Source: Leptidea sinapis
Lineage: Eukaryota; Arthropoda; Insecta; Lepidoptera; Pieridae
NCBI RefSeq assembly: GCF_905404315.1
Contig: NC_066269.1
Coordinates: 16,560,501-16,624,500, forward strand
Direction: 5' to 3'
DNA length: 64,000 bases
Position numbers and translations under genes: made by a program
In this document: in pieces, positions 55,098 through 63,659 of the stretch
Layout of the letters: each line of letters opens with the position of its first letter
Numbering within the stretch: the first letter of the stretch is position 1
The notes under the pieces: model-generated
What the model was told of the DNA's origin: nothing
Databases searched by the model: none
What the model saw: only the letters and a program-made list of their open reading frames with translations

Positions 55098-56622
55098 TTT
55101 TTTTTTTATGGAATAGGAGGACAAACGAGCCTTCGGGTCACCTGGTGTTAAGTGATCACCGGCGCCCACATTCTCTTGCAACACCAGAGAAATCAAAAGA
55201 GCGTTGCCGGCCTTTAACGAACGTGTACGCGCTTTTTTTGAAGGTACCCATGTCGTATTGTCCCGGAAACACCGCACAAGGAAGCTCATTCCATAGCTTT
55301 GTAGTACGAGGGAGAAAGCTCTTTGAAAATCGCACTGTGGAGGACTGCCACACATCCAGATGGTGGGGATGAAATCCTAACTTGTGGCGTGTCGTGCGAA
55401 GGTGGAATTCGGCTGCAGGAATCAGGTTAAACAGCTCTTCGGAACACTCCCCGTGATAAATGCGGTAGAAGACACACAATGAAGCGACGTCTCTACGCAA
55501 CGCCAAGAGATCCAGCCGTTCACAGAGCACTGAGCCCCCACAATTCGAGCTGCTCTACGTTGCACGTGGACAAATGGATCGAGCAGATACTGGGGTGCGC
55601 CAGACCAGAGATGACAGCAATACTCCATGTGTGGCTGGACCTGCGCTTTGTAGAGCGCTAGAATGTGGGCCGGCTTGAAGTATTGCCGTGCTCTATTGGT
55701 GACGCCCAGCTTCTTCGAAGCCAATTTGGCTTTGCCCTCCAGATGGCCACGGAATTGGCAATCGCTCGAGATTTCGAGACCCAGTATTCCGATACTAGGC
55801 GAGGCTTTAAGGGAAGTGTTCTCGAAGAGCGGTGATACGGCAAATGGGGTTTTTTTTGTGGTAAACGCGCAAACTTGAGTCTTCTAGGGGTTAAATAGGA
55901 CAAGGTTCAACTTACCCCATTCCGCGACCTTCTCGAGAGAGGACTCGATAGAAGACACAAGTTTCTCCCGGCACTGGTCGACGTTTTCCCGAGAGAGACC
56001 TGCATGGCCCGTGTATACGGCATCACCAGTGCTGTCGTCTGCATAGCAATGCATGTTGGCGGTGTCTAACATATCATTGATATGCAGAAGAAACAGCGTG
56101 GAAGATAGCACACAGCCTTGGGGCACTCCAGCGCTCACGGGCTTAGGATTCAAGCAATAACCGTCGACAACGACCTGTATGCTGCTCCCAGTGAGGAAGC
56201 TGGAGGTCCACTTGCTGAGCTCTCGGGAAGCCCAAATGATGGAAGTTTTGCGAGGAGCGCCTTGTGCCATACAAGATCAAAGGCCTTCGCTATATCCAGG
56301 CTAACTGCCAGGCCTTCCCCCTTGGTTTCAATAGCCGCCGCCCATCTATGTGTTAGGTATACCAGAAGATCACCTGCCGACCGTCCATCGCGAAAGCCGT
56401 ACTGTTGGTCGTTGATCAACTGGTGACCCTCTAGGTACACTAAAAGCTGGCGGCTAATTATGCTCTCCATGATTTTAGAGAGCAGGGAGGAAATAGCAAT
56501 AGGCCTGTAGTTCGCCGGATCCGAACTGTCTCCTCTTTTTTGGATCGGATGGACAAGGGCTGACTTCCATGAGTCAGGGACTACGCCTTTGGAATAAGAG
56601 TGCCGGAATAAACGCGGGCCGA
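55098..56622 (-). mobile_element. 5'-truncated non-LTR retrotransposon (CR1/Jockey-type), minus strand
   Basis: A poly(A)-equivalent T-run at 55098-55107 marks the 3' end. Reading on the minus strand, the element retains reverse transcriptase from upstream of motif A through motif C, the C-terminal region, and a short 3' tail. The endonuclease half is absent, as expected for 5' truncation during target-primed reverse transcription. The 5' end abuts a second, oppositely oriented tail of the same family at about 56620. The 68-bp shard in every unit of the tandem array derives from the same family. Confidence 0.85.
55156..56622 (-). pseudogene. Reverse transcriptase pseudogene of the truncated non-LTR element
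   Basis: In order on the minus strand, the pieces read VVPDSWKSALVHPIQKRGD, NYRPIAISSLLSKIMES, motif A LDIAKAFDLVWH, motif B AGVPQGCVLSS, motif C YADD, then the C-terminal region with LALYKAQVQPHMEYCCHLW and DVASLCVFYRIYHGECSEE. The frame is broken by a frameshift near 56217 after GLPE, an in-frame TAG at 55884-55886 where related elements normally read through, and another frameshift near 55525-55535 after RRAARIVG. The first codons of the upstream open frame come from antisense of the neighbouring tail. The catalytic YADD is intact, but no full protein can be made. Confidence 0.85.
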
Positions 56623-56789
56623 ATATTCTGGGACGGTACGACATGGGTACCTTCAAAAAAGCGTGTACAGCCTCCTTATAGGACGGCAACGCTCCTGTGA
56701 TTCCTCTGGTTTGCAAGGAATGTGGGTGGCGCTGATTAGTTAACACCAGGTAACCCGTACAATCGATTGTCCTTCTTTTCCATAAAAAA
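56620..56789 (+). mobile_element. 3' tail of a second copy of the same non-LTR element, opposite orientation
   Basis: On the plus strand it reads GGGACGGTACGACATGGGTA and continues to CCATAAAAAA, which is the reverse complement, with scattered changes, of the 3' tail at about 55098-55265. The two elements are therefore joined head to head with both poly(A) ends outward. Only about 170 bp of this copy remains. Confidence 0.8.
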
Positions 56790-56792
56790 GTA

Positions 56793-56896
56793 TAGCATTA
56801 TCTTAATTAATATGTTATATGTAACATATTAATTAAGAATAATTAATTAAGAATAATTAATATGTTACATATAACATATTTATTAAGATAATGCTA
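56793..56896. repeat. 104-bp near-perfect AT-rich palindrome
   Basis: The left arm begins TAGCATTATCTTAATTAATA and the right arm ends with the matching TATTTATTAAGATAATGCTA. The arms are nearly 50 bp each, with only a few mismatches, and almost no spacer. It starts 3 bp after the poly(A) end of the retroelement tail. It could be a fold-back MITE or a cruciform-prone sequence. No coding capacity. Confidence 0.85.
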
Positions 56897-57267
56897 CAAT
56901 TTCAGGCCTGAGTCATCTAGAACAAAAAGAAAAATTGGCTTAAGAATTTGTAATGTTATTAATTTAATCCATATTTGCCCCATTATAAAGTATCATTACT
57001 GAAATAAAGTATTATAATATCCAACTCTGTGCGTAAGATACGTGTTAACGCACCATTTACAAGTATTTTGTTGTTACAACCTTCCTTAGTGGGCTATTAC
57101 GAACAAAATGTAATTATTTTAATGGTTACTTCAATGAATTATTATAATATTGTAGCTATATCTTTACGTTTGCATCAAATAATATATCGGACTCAGAGCT
57201 GTGTATATTCACAGAGATAAGGAGTATACATATACAAAATCTATTAAGTTTTAATTAAACAAAATCA
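56897..57267. other. No gene recognised
   Basis: AT-rich sequence with no repeat or coding signal that I can identify. Confidence 0.4.
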
Positions 57268-57428
57268 TTTTTTATGAAAATAAGGGCGACGAGCAGGACA
57301 TTCAGCTAATGGTAATTGATACGCCCTGTTGTTTACAATGCAGTGTCGCTAAGGATTCTTGAAAAACACAAAAATTCTAAGCGGCACTACAATTGCATTC
57401 ATCACCTTGAGACATAAGATGTGAAGTT
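57268..57428 (-). mobile_element. Retroposon family A, 5'-truncated copy
   Basis: The T-run and the first 150 bp or so match the other family A copies, including the GTCGCTAAGG/CTAAGCGGC stem (decayed). The match ends after CTTGAGACATAAGATGTGAA. Loss of the end far from the poly(A) fits 5' truncation. Confidence 0.8.
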
Positions 57429-58259
57429 TTAAATTCATAAAATTGATATTTTTATAAATGACGTGGAAGCAAGTATTCCCAATTATATTTTTAACCTTTG
57501 CTCGAGACGTTTCTCGCGGTAACGACTGCATATTATTTGCCATTGATACTTTCTGCTCAAAAAGATCTAGTGAATATGCAAGAATATTTTAAACAAGTTT
57601 GAATATAATTTTTATATAAAAGATTTTCGATGTGGCTCTAGCATATAATTATTACATGTAAAGTAAAATAGATTGCCTTTTTTATCAATTTTATTCTGGT
57701 GTATTACAATATCATCATTCATAATGCTGTAAAGTCTTTTTTCCTGTTCTAGCATAATTGGGGATTCTAGACTAATTTGGGCGCGATTTTGACCCACTTT
57801 AAACGGCCACATTTTGTTCAAACTTTTTAGATTTATCGAAGACTGATGTACATTAATTTGTTAAAATTATTCCATTATTCCAAGATTTTTGTTAATTTCA
57901 AATAATTTTCATATGTCGTCTACATAGCAGGAATTGATGTTAATTTTAAATTTCAACCATTATCTTTAACCGATTTATCTATTTATATACACACACCAAA
58001 AAGGCTTAGCAACATGTACTAATTTAAATTTAAGGATGGTTTTTCACATTATAACGTTGTATTTTATTTTTAAAATAATATTTTTAGGGTCATATGATGT
58101 AAAAATAACAGCTGTTGTCTTTATAAGTTCTTTTAATAACAGAAATTAACAATATTAGAATATACCTACTGCAAAAACTAAGGTACATAAGCAACTAAAT
58201 ATTTTTAACAAAATGAAATTACTTAAGGAAATGAGTTTATTGTGAAAGAATAGGATAAT
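57429..58259. other. No gene; may include the 3' flank of the Tc1-like element
   Basis: AT-rich. The part nearest 58259 (from about 58085) could be non-coding sequence of the adjacent transposon, but I could not locate a terminal inverted repeat. Short open frames here are not convincing. Confidence 0.35.
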
Positions 58260-58857
58260 TAAATGCAAAGTATGGCCTCCTCTGCTATTCAGAACTTGTC
58301 GGCAACTATTATTCATTGAATTAATGAGACTGTTTATGTCATCTTGCGGTATTCGCTCCCAATGGAATTGTATCTATCCTTGAATTCTATCCTTCAGCTG
58401 TTGGGTTGTTGTCACTCCGTCCAAGTCCTTCAAAACACGTCTCTGGAGCATGTGCCATGCGTGCTCGATGGGGTTGAGGTCTGGCGATTGTGCAGGCCAG
58501 GGCAATACCCGGACGTTCTTCGTTGCCAAGTATTGACTGGTTCGCCGAGCTGTATGTGAACGTGCATTGTCATGCATTAACGTAAAATCGGAGCCAAAGG
58601 TTTGTGCAAATGGATGGACATTAGGTCTGAGAATATCCTCAACGTAATTTTCAGCGTTCATGTTTTCATTTAAAAAACGAGCTCAATTCGCCTGTTCTTC
58701 ATAATACCCGCCCATACCATAACTGTTGAGCCGCTGTATGGATGAACTTCCTGAATGCACCTGAGCCTTACAGTATTTCCCGGCCGACGGTACACTCGCA
58801 CCCTTCTTGTATCAGGCCTAAACCCAAATCACAACTCATCGGTAAACATAATGGCAC
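58260..58857 (-). pseudogene. Tc1-like transposase pseudogene (DD34E catalytic domain)
   Basis: The minus-strand pieces are unmistakable Tc1-family transposase: FTDE with the first catalytic Asp, HPYSGSTVMVWAGI, HDNARSHTA with the second Asp, and SPDLNPIEHAWHML with the Glu. The second Asp and the Glu are separated by 34 residues, as in DD34E Tc1 enzymes. The frame is broken by a TGA at 58829-58831 just after FTDE, a 1-bp loss in a T-run near 58672, and a TAG at 58374-58376; reading resumes beyond it as IPQDDINSLINSMN. The N-terminal DNA-binding half is missing, and a SINE begins where it should continue (58858). It is a relic with no activity expected. Confidence 0.9.
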
Positions 58858-59015
58858 AAGACAACAATACATTTAACACATTATACTTATAAACATACAT
58901 GACTCGGAAAGAAACATTCATATTCATCATATAAATGTTTGCACCTACTGGTATTCGATCCAGGGGCCTCTATCTCAGTAGGCAGGCTTACTAACTACAG
59001 TACTATAAGAGTCGT
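58858..59015 (-). mobile_element. tRNA-like SINE (family B), minus strand, abutting the transposase
   Basis: On the minus strand it reads GCCTGCCTACTGAG, then the B-box-like GGATCGAATACC, then AGTAGGTGCAAAC, ATGATGAATATGAATG and an end at GTATTGTTGTCTTGT. The motif order is the same as at 51629-51769. It replaces the upstream part of the Tc1 transposase, so it either inserted there or marks a later deletion. Confidence 0.7.
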
Positions 59016-59530
59016 CTGTTGTAGAGTTAAATGATATTCAAAAAATACCTCGCAAGGAAATAACATTTTGGTCACGTCACTAGTTCTTAATAATTTGAGA
59101 TAAATTACTTTTGAGCTGCAGAGATTAAACTGTTTTCACGGCAAAAAAACGCCTGTGAACGTGAAAAAAAAAATGTAACTTTTATGAATAAATATATTAC
59201 ATACATACATACTACAACTCTAATTTCCTCAACCTCATTTCGGTTCACAAAAATTATATACAAATCTAAAGCAACCAAGAAATTTTTTGATTCACTCACG
59301 CCTGAAACCCTTAACAAAATATCGTAGGCTTGACGACAGGTGTATCGCATTAACCTTTCCCAAACTGTATTGAGGGCTATTAGACCCTGGAGCACAAAAA
59401 ACAATAGCGCCTTTATAATATACATATCTTTATCCTATATCGAATAAGAATACTTTTCGTTTCTGATTCGATCATCAGAAAAAAACAAATGTACCTAAAA
59501 TCATGAAAATATATAGTCTCACGTTACTTA
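59016..59530. other. No gene recognised
   Basis: A 106-codon minus-strand frame (59105-59425) overlaps this stretch, but it has no recognisable domain and an unremarkable low-complexity composition. I treat it as chance. Confidence 0.4.
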
Positions 59531-59764
59531 TTTTTTTATGACAATAAGGGTCAAGACGAGTTCAACGTTCAGCTGATGGTAGTTGATAGGACCTGCCCAT
59601 TACAATGCAGTGCCGCTCAGGATTCTTGAAAACCCAATTATTCTGAGCGGCACTAAAACTGCGATCGCCACCTTGAGACATAAGATGTTAAGTCTCATTT
59701 ACCCAGTAATTTCACTAGCTAGGGCGCCCTTCAGACTGAAACACAGTAATGTTTAAACATTATT
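59531..59764 (-). mobile_element. Retroposon family A, 5'-truncated copy
   Basis: It runs from the T-run at 59531-59537, through GCCGCTCAGG and CTGAGCGGC and the TGAGACATAAGATG block, to CAGTAATGTTTAAACATTA, where similarity ends. It is again truncated at the end away from the poly(A). Confidence 0.85.
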
Positions 59765-59766
59765 AA

Positions 59767-60215
59767 AGAAGAAAATTAAAGAATAATAAAGTAATAAAAT
59801 TAAAGAATTTGAAGCGCGTGTTAGAAACGCCTACGATATATTGATAGCAAACTTGTCTTCTTGTTTCACTCAATTTTATTGTTTAATTATACTTTCTATA
59901 ATAACTATATTATTTAATTTAACGTGTAATAATATTTATTGTTCATGTTATTTTATCAGTATCCTATAGAGCCAGTGTAAATTAATCATTAATATGATTA
60001 TAATATTACTTTACATTTATTACTTAATTGAAATGATTTGTAAAACGATGAAAATGTAAATGTTGATTTAAAAGATTGGCAATGAGTTTCTTGTCACTTC
60101 TTCTCATTTACTCAACCCTTTACGAAGTAGCGGTAAATTCAATAAGAAACGATTTTTTTTTCAAGAAGTGTCATTTCCGTGACCTACATGAATGAACTGA
60201 TTTTAATTTGATTTG
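59767..60215 (+). mobile_element. Decayed LINE 3' end (tentative)
   Basis: Sequences around 60075-60215 (GAGTTTCTTGTCACTTCTTC, then AAGAAGTGTCATTTCCGTGA, then TGATTTTAATTTGATTTG) resemble the 3' untranslated ends of LINEs widespread in moths and butterflies. The upstream stretch near 59805-59850 resembles the decayed C-terminal end of such an element. No open frame remains. The call rests on recognition only. Confidence 0.4.
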
Positions 60216-60416
60216 ATTATTTTATTAATATTCAAAAATTAAACCTATATTTGTAAATTTTAATTAATTATAACTGTGCAATGTTTTATGTGCGGTTTTA
60301 GAATTATTTCAATTTTTTAGACGTCATTTTAAGTTCATCGAGCAGGCGTACGTATTTCTAATTAACAGTAGGAGAAATCTTATCTAATTTATAATGTTTA
60401 TTTACTTATTTACAAC

Positions 60417-60421
60417 AAAAA
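60417..60421 (-). terminator. Pol III terminator of the tRNA-Ala gene
   Basis: A run of five T on the minus strand lies 5 bp beyond the discriminator base of the tRNA, as expected for RNA polymerase III termination. Confidence 0.7.
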
Positions 60422-60426
60422 GAATT

Positions 60427-60499
60427 TGGAGGCGCCGGGTATTGATCCCGGTACCTCTCGCATGCTAAGCGAGCGCTCTACCATCTGAGCTACGCCCCG
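60427..60499 (-). tRNA. tRNA-Ala (anticodon AGC)
   Basis: The minus strand gives a 73-nt cloverleaf without an intron. The D region TAGCTCAGATGG contains the A box. The anticodon arm is CTCGC-TTAGCAT-GCGAG with AGC at 34-36, and the T arm is CCGGG-ATCAATA-CCCGG. The acceptor stem ends CGCCTCC with discriminator A, and the G3-U70 wobble pair that alanyl-tRNA synthetase recognises is present. One oddity: base 1 is C rather than the expected G, so C1-C72 cannot pair. Upstream TATATA and a downstream T-run suggest a transcribable gene. It could alternatively be a very young pseudogene. Confidence 0.93.
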
Positions 60500-60523
60500 T
60501 AGTGAAAGGGATTCAAAAGCTCG

Positions 60524-60529
60524 TATATA
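60524..60529 (-). promoter_or_regulatory. Upstream TATA box of the tRNA-Ala gene
   Basis: TATATA lies 25-30 bp upstream of the mature 5' end on the minus strand. Insect tRNA genes, notably silkworm tRNA-Ala, are known to use AT-rich upstream elements of this kind together with the internal boxes. Confidence 0.55.
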
Positions 60530-60782
60530 CAAATGAATGGCTAAAACTCATTTCAAATTGCACAGTAACAAGAGTGATTGTAAACTGGATTACGAGTCAA
60601 TATTTGATGCAAGTAAGAAGAAGGACCTGAGAGATAGAGCTCTGCTTGGTTTAAAGCTAGCAAAAGTGTTTTCCCAGAAATAAGACTCGCATAGTCTTCG
60701 GTTTTTTGCTCGCGAAAAGTATTTCATCAGAGCTACTAGCTATTAATTTATAACTTTATTAGTAACTCCTTTTATTTTTTTA

Positions 60783-61179
60783 TAACCGACTTCAAAAACT
60801 GAAAAGTGTAAAATAACTAAATAAAAATTTAATTTAATACACATCTACATCTACATACAACAAACATTTTCATAAAAATTGTTCATGAAATGAAAACTAC
60901 TGGGCCAAACTATGTAACCGTGAGACCATCATCTTCATTTCAGCCGAAAGTCGTCCACTGCTGGACAAAGGCCTACCCCAAAGATCTCCACGACGATCAG
61001 TCCTGCGCTGCCCTCATCCAACCTACTCCGCAATACAACCATGGGACCAAATGGCATCTATTCCGCATGGAACTAAAGAAGAAATACGTAAGTCGGATCA
61101 TAAATCTCAGCGTAATCGGTGTACATACATAAAAAAATACCGATCGAATTGAGAACCTCCTCCTTTTTGAAGTCGGTTA
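60783..61179. mobile_element. MITE with ACCGACTTCAAAAA inverted ends and TA duplication
   Basis: The element at 60785-61177 starts ACCGACTTCAAAAA and ends TTTTTGAAGTCGGT, a perfect 14-bp terminal inverted repeat. TA dinucleotides flank it on both sides (60783-60784 and 61178-61179), as left by Tc1/mariner-type insertion. The right subterminal GAGAACCTCCTCC block is a familiar motif of repeats of this kind in moths and butterflies. The middle is interrupted by an unrelated repeat. No transposase is encoded. Confidence 0.75.
60926..61030 (+). mobile_element. Repeat nested inside the TA-flanked MITE
   Basis: The stretch with GTCCACTGCTGGACAAAGGC, CCCCAAAGATCTCCACGACG and TGCGCTGCCCTCATCCAACC resembles a dispersed repeat I associate with moth and butterfly genomes. 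Its composition is GC-richer than the surrounding MITE. Boundaries and class are not clear. An 80-codon frame across it is a by-product. Confidence 0.45.
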
Positions 61180-61630
61180 AAACCAGACTAAATAAAATCT
61201 TTACGTTATTATTATTCTTTATGTATATGACGAGGAAAGAACCTCCGTATTGTATTGAAAAGGTACTGTTAACATCACAATAATTGCTATCTTGCTGAAG
61301 GTCACTCATTGGTTCTTCTAAAGAAAACTACACGAGTAGGTATTTTACTACTTTCGTTTATTCAAAGGGCAGCATTACGACATCACAAAGAGGCGTACCG
61401 TACGACAGCCCGAGCACGACTGACCCAAGTGCCGTCGAGTTTTCTGCTCACCCCCTGTGTGAGGGCGGAAGGAGAGTATCAGGGCGGGGCCCTATACCCT
61501 GGCACTTCTTCTCCCAAGACCTTGGGAGTGTCAGTTGGTTATAGTTGGAGTCGTCGCTACTTGCTTGGGGCACAACGTTTTTTTTTTTATTGTTTTTTTT
61601 TTTTTGTGCCTTAGCTCGTAGCTTAGTCGG

Positions 61631-62434
61631 TCAGTCTGTGAGTTTTCGCCTTTTCCGGGGTCTTGTGGAGTTTTCATCCTCCTCTTCATTTACGCAGTCC
61701 CTTAAGTACGCCTTCATTTTTCGTCTACCCTCCTCGTCTGGGGGTCTTGCATGTAGCGGGGCAATTCCCACCAGATGAGGGTGTGACGAGGCGTCTGTTC
61801 GCCGGAACATGTCTGTTGTAATCCTTCTTACGAAGGCGTCTAAATATTCAATTTTCAAGTCTTTGGAGATTGTTGCGTTTCGTACGTATCGCAGTGCCCC
61901 CACTATGGCACGCAACGCGAGGTTTTCTTGTGCTTGCAGGCGATCCCGGTTCCACGCTGTGAGATACGGGTACCAAGCTGCTGCTGCATAGGTCAGTCTG
62001 GACCGTATGTATGTTTTGTATATCATCAATTTGGTTCCTAGTGGCAGCTTGGACCGCAGGATGGGCTGGAGCTTGGCGCGAGCACCCCTCGCCATCCCGA
62101 TGGTGTTGTCAATGTGCTTCTTGAAGATGAGTCTCCGGTCAATGGTAACTCCCAGGTATTTAACGCCCGGCCTCCATGGGAGTTCCTCCGACATCAGCTT
62201 CAAGGGTGAGGGTAGTTTTGTATTTCCGGTGATGATCGCCTGCGTTTTCGTTACGTTCACAACTAATCGCCATTTCTTCAACCATTCTGGTAGCGCTTCT
62301 AGTGTTGGTTGGAGTCTTTTCACTGTAGACTCAGGTCTGTAGGAGAATGCGTAGAAAGCTGCATCATCCGTGTATAGTGCTAGCTTAGCCTGCCCAACGA
62401 CCGGGAGTATATATATCGTCAGTATACCAGGCAT
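61631..62434 (-). pseudogene. Reverse transcriptase motif C and C-terminal region
   Basis: It continues the domain after the frameshift: LALYTDDAAFYA (motif C, with YTDD in place of the usual YADD or FADD), GVKYLGVTIDRRLIFKKHI, then the C-terminal region with IRSRLTYAAAAWYPYL and ENLALRAIVGALRYVRN, ending in a basic tail RPRKRRKLTD and a TGA at 61631-61633. The two catalytic aspartates of motif C are kept. Confidence 0.85.
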
Positions 62435-63488
62435 AGCAGTGCGGAGAGAGACAGCTTCCTTGAGGTACTCCGGCTCTCACTGGCCTAACACTCGATTGGC
62501 AATCCTCCACACAGACAAGGAATCTTCTGTTTGTGAGAAATGCAGCTAATATTTTGATTATTTGCACTGGCATCTCAGTTTTGATCATCTTGTACAGCAA
62601 CCCCTCGTGCCATACGCGATCGAAGGCCTTCTTCATATCTAGCAGTACGGCTGCGACATATTCCTTCTTGTTGTGGCTCACGGCCATCTCGTTTACCATT
62701 CGTGTGATTTGCAAGGTGATGGAGTGTTCCGCTCTAAACCCGAATTGCTCCTCTCTCGGTTTTGTGTATGGCGTCACATGTTTCAGTAACACTCTCTCAA
62801 ACAGTTTGGAGAGAGTGCTTAGCAATGTGATGGGTCTGTAACTTTCCGGTTTGCGGGCGTCCTTCCCTGGTTTTAGAAGCATCACCACCTTGCCTGTTTT
62901 CCAGGCGTCTGGAAAATGGCCGGAGCGGAATATGCCGTTAAAGATGCGAGTGAGCGCGACCACACTCTTCCCTGGCATGTTCCTCAGTGCTTCATTGGTA
63001 ATTTGGTCCAGACCAGGTGCTTTTCTTGTAGGTAGGCGTTTGATAAGCCTCGACACCTGGCCTGGAGTCACGAACAGCTGGTCTTGGTCGTTTGTGGTCT
63101 CTCTTCCTGCTAGATATGCCTCCACAAGTTCCTCCACCCTTCTGGTGTGCTGGGGATCCAAGTCTGGATTTGGTGCGAACTGTCGCTCCAGACTGTCGGC
63201 CAGGATTTCCGCCCTGTCTGCCGCTGCGAACTTCAGAAGGCCTTCGCGATCCAAAAGTGGTTGGACTGGTTTGGGGCTGCTGGAGAGCTGTTTGCATAGC
63301 TTGTGGACTGAGGGTACTTCGTCATTTATTTTTAAAATGTGTCTTTCCCACCCCTCGGCTGCGTACTCGTCCAAAGCTATGCGTACTTGCTCTATGAGAT
63401 GGTTGAGGCGGCGTTTGATTGTAGGACATCTTGTGTTTTGCCACAGTTTCCTTGTCTCTCTCTTATCGTTTATTGCTTTTTCCCCGGC
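62385..63488 (-). pseudogene. Reverse transcriptase domain, main part (Jockey-like)
   Basis: The frame is open from 63488. It carries LPTRKAPGLDQITNEAL, SYRPITLLSTLSKLFERVLL, the motif A block LDMKKAFDRVWHEGLL, and motif B AGVPQGSCLSP, all typical of non-LTR reverse transcriptases. After motif B it runs out of frame (YTDDIYTPGRWAG then stop), while the true continuation is in the next frame beginning near 62434. A single small frameshift therefore separates motifs B and C. The first Met-like codon at 63374 is not a real start. Confidence 0.85.
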
Positions 63489-63659
63489 TTAGAGGTGCGC
63501 GTTGCTGACTTGAGAGAGAGCTGGATGGCGTTCGTGAGTGCCTCGGTTTCATTTTCTACGTCTTTCCTTGTAGTTACAGGCCCTGTTATGCTTCTTGTAT
63601 GCAATTCGTTTCGGAACACTTCCCAGTTGATTTTCCGTCTCGCAGGGGGATGTGAGACC
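63473..63659 (-). pseudogene. Linker segment between endonuclease and reverse transcriptase
   Basis: A minus-strand frame with RRKINWEVFRNEL and EALTNAIQLSLKSAT is open here and ends at a TAA at 63470-63472. A helical linker of this kind normally joins the two domains. It is displaced in frame from both neighbours, which defines two frameshifts, near 63660 and near 63475. Confidence 0.65.

Noticed and set aside
59105..59425. 106-codon minus-strand frame
   Set aside because: No domain, and it contains a low-complexity stretch from an A/T-run and short tandem motifs; no supporting context.
62851..63492. 213-codon plus-strand frame
   Set aside because: It is the antisense shadow of the reverse transcriptase on the minus strand, which has clear motifs.
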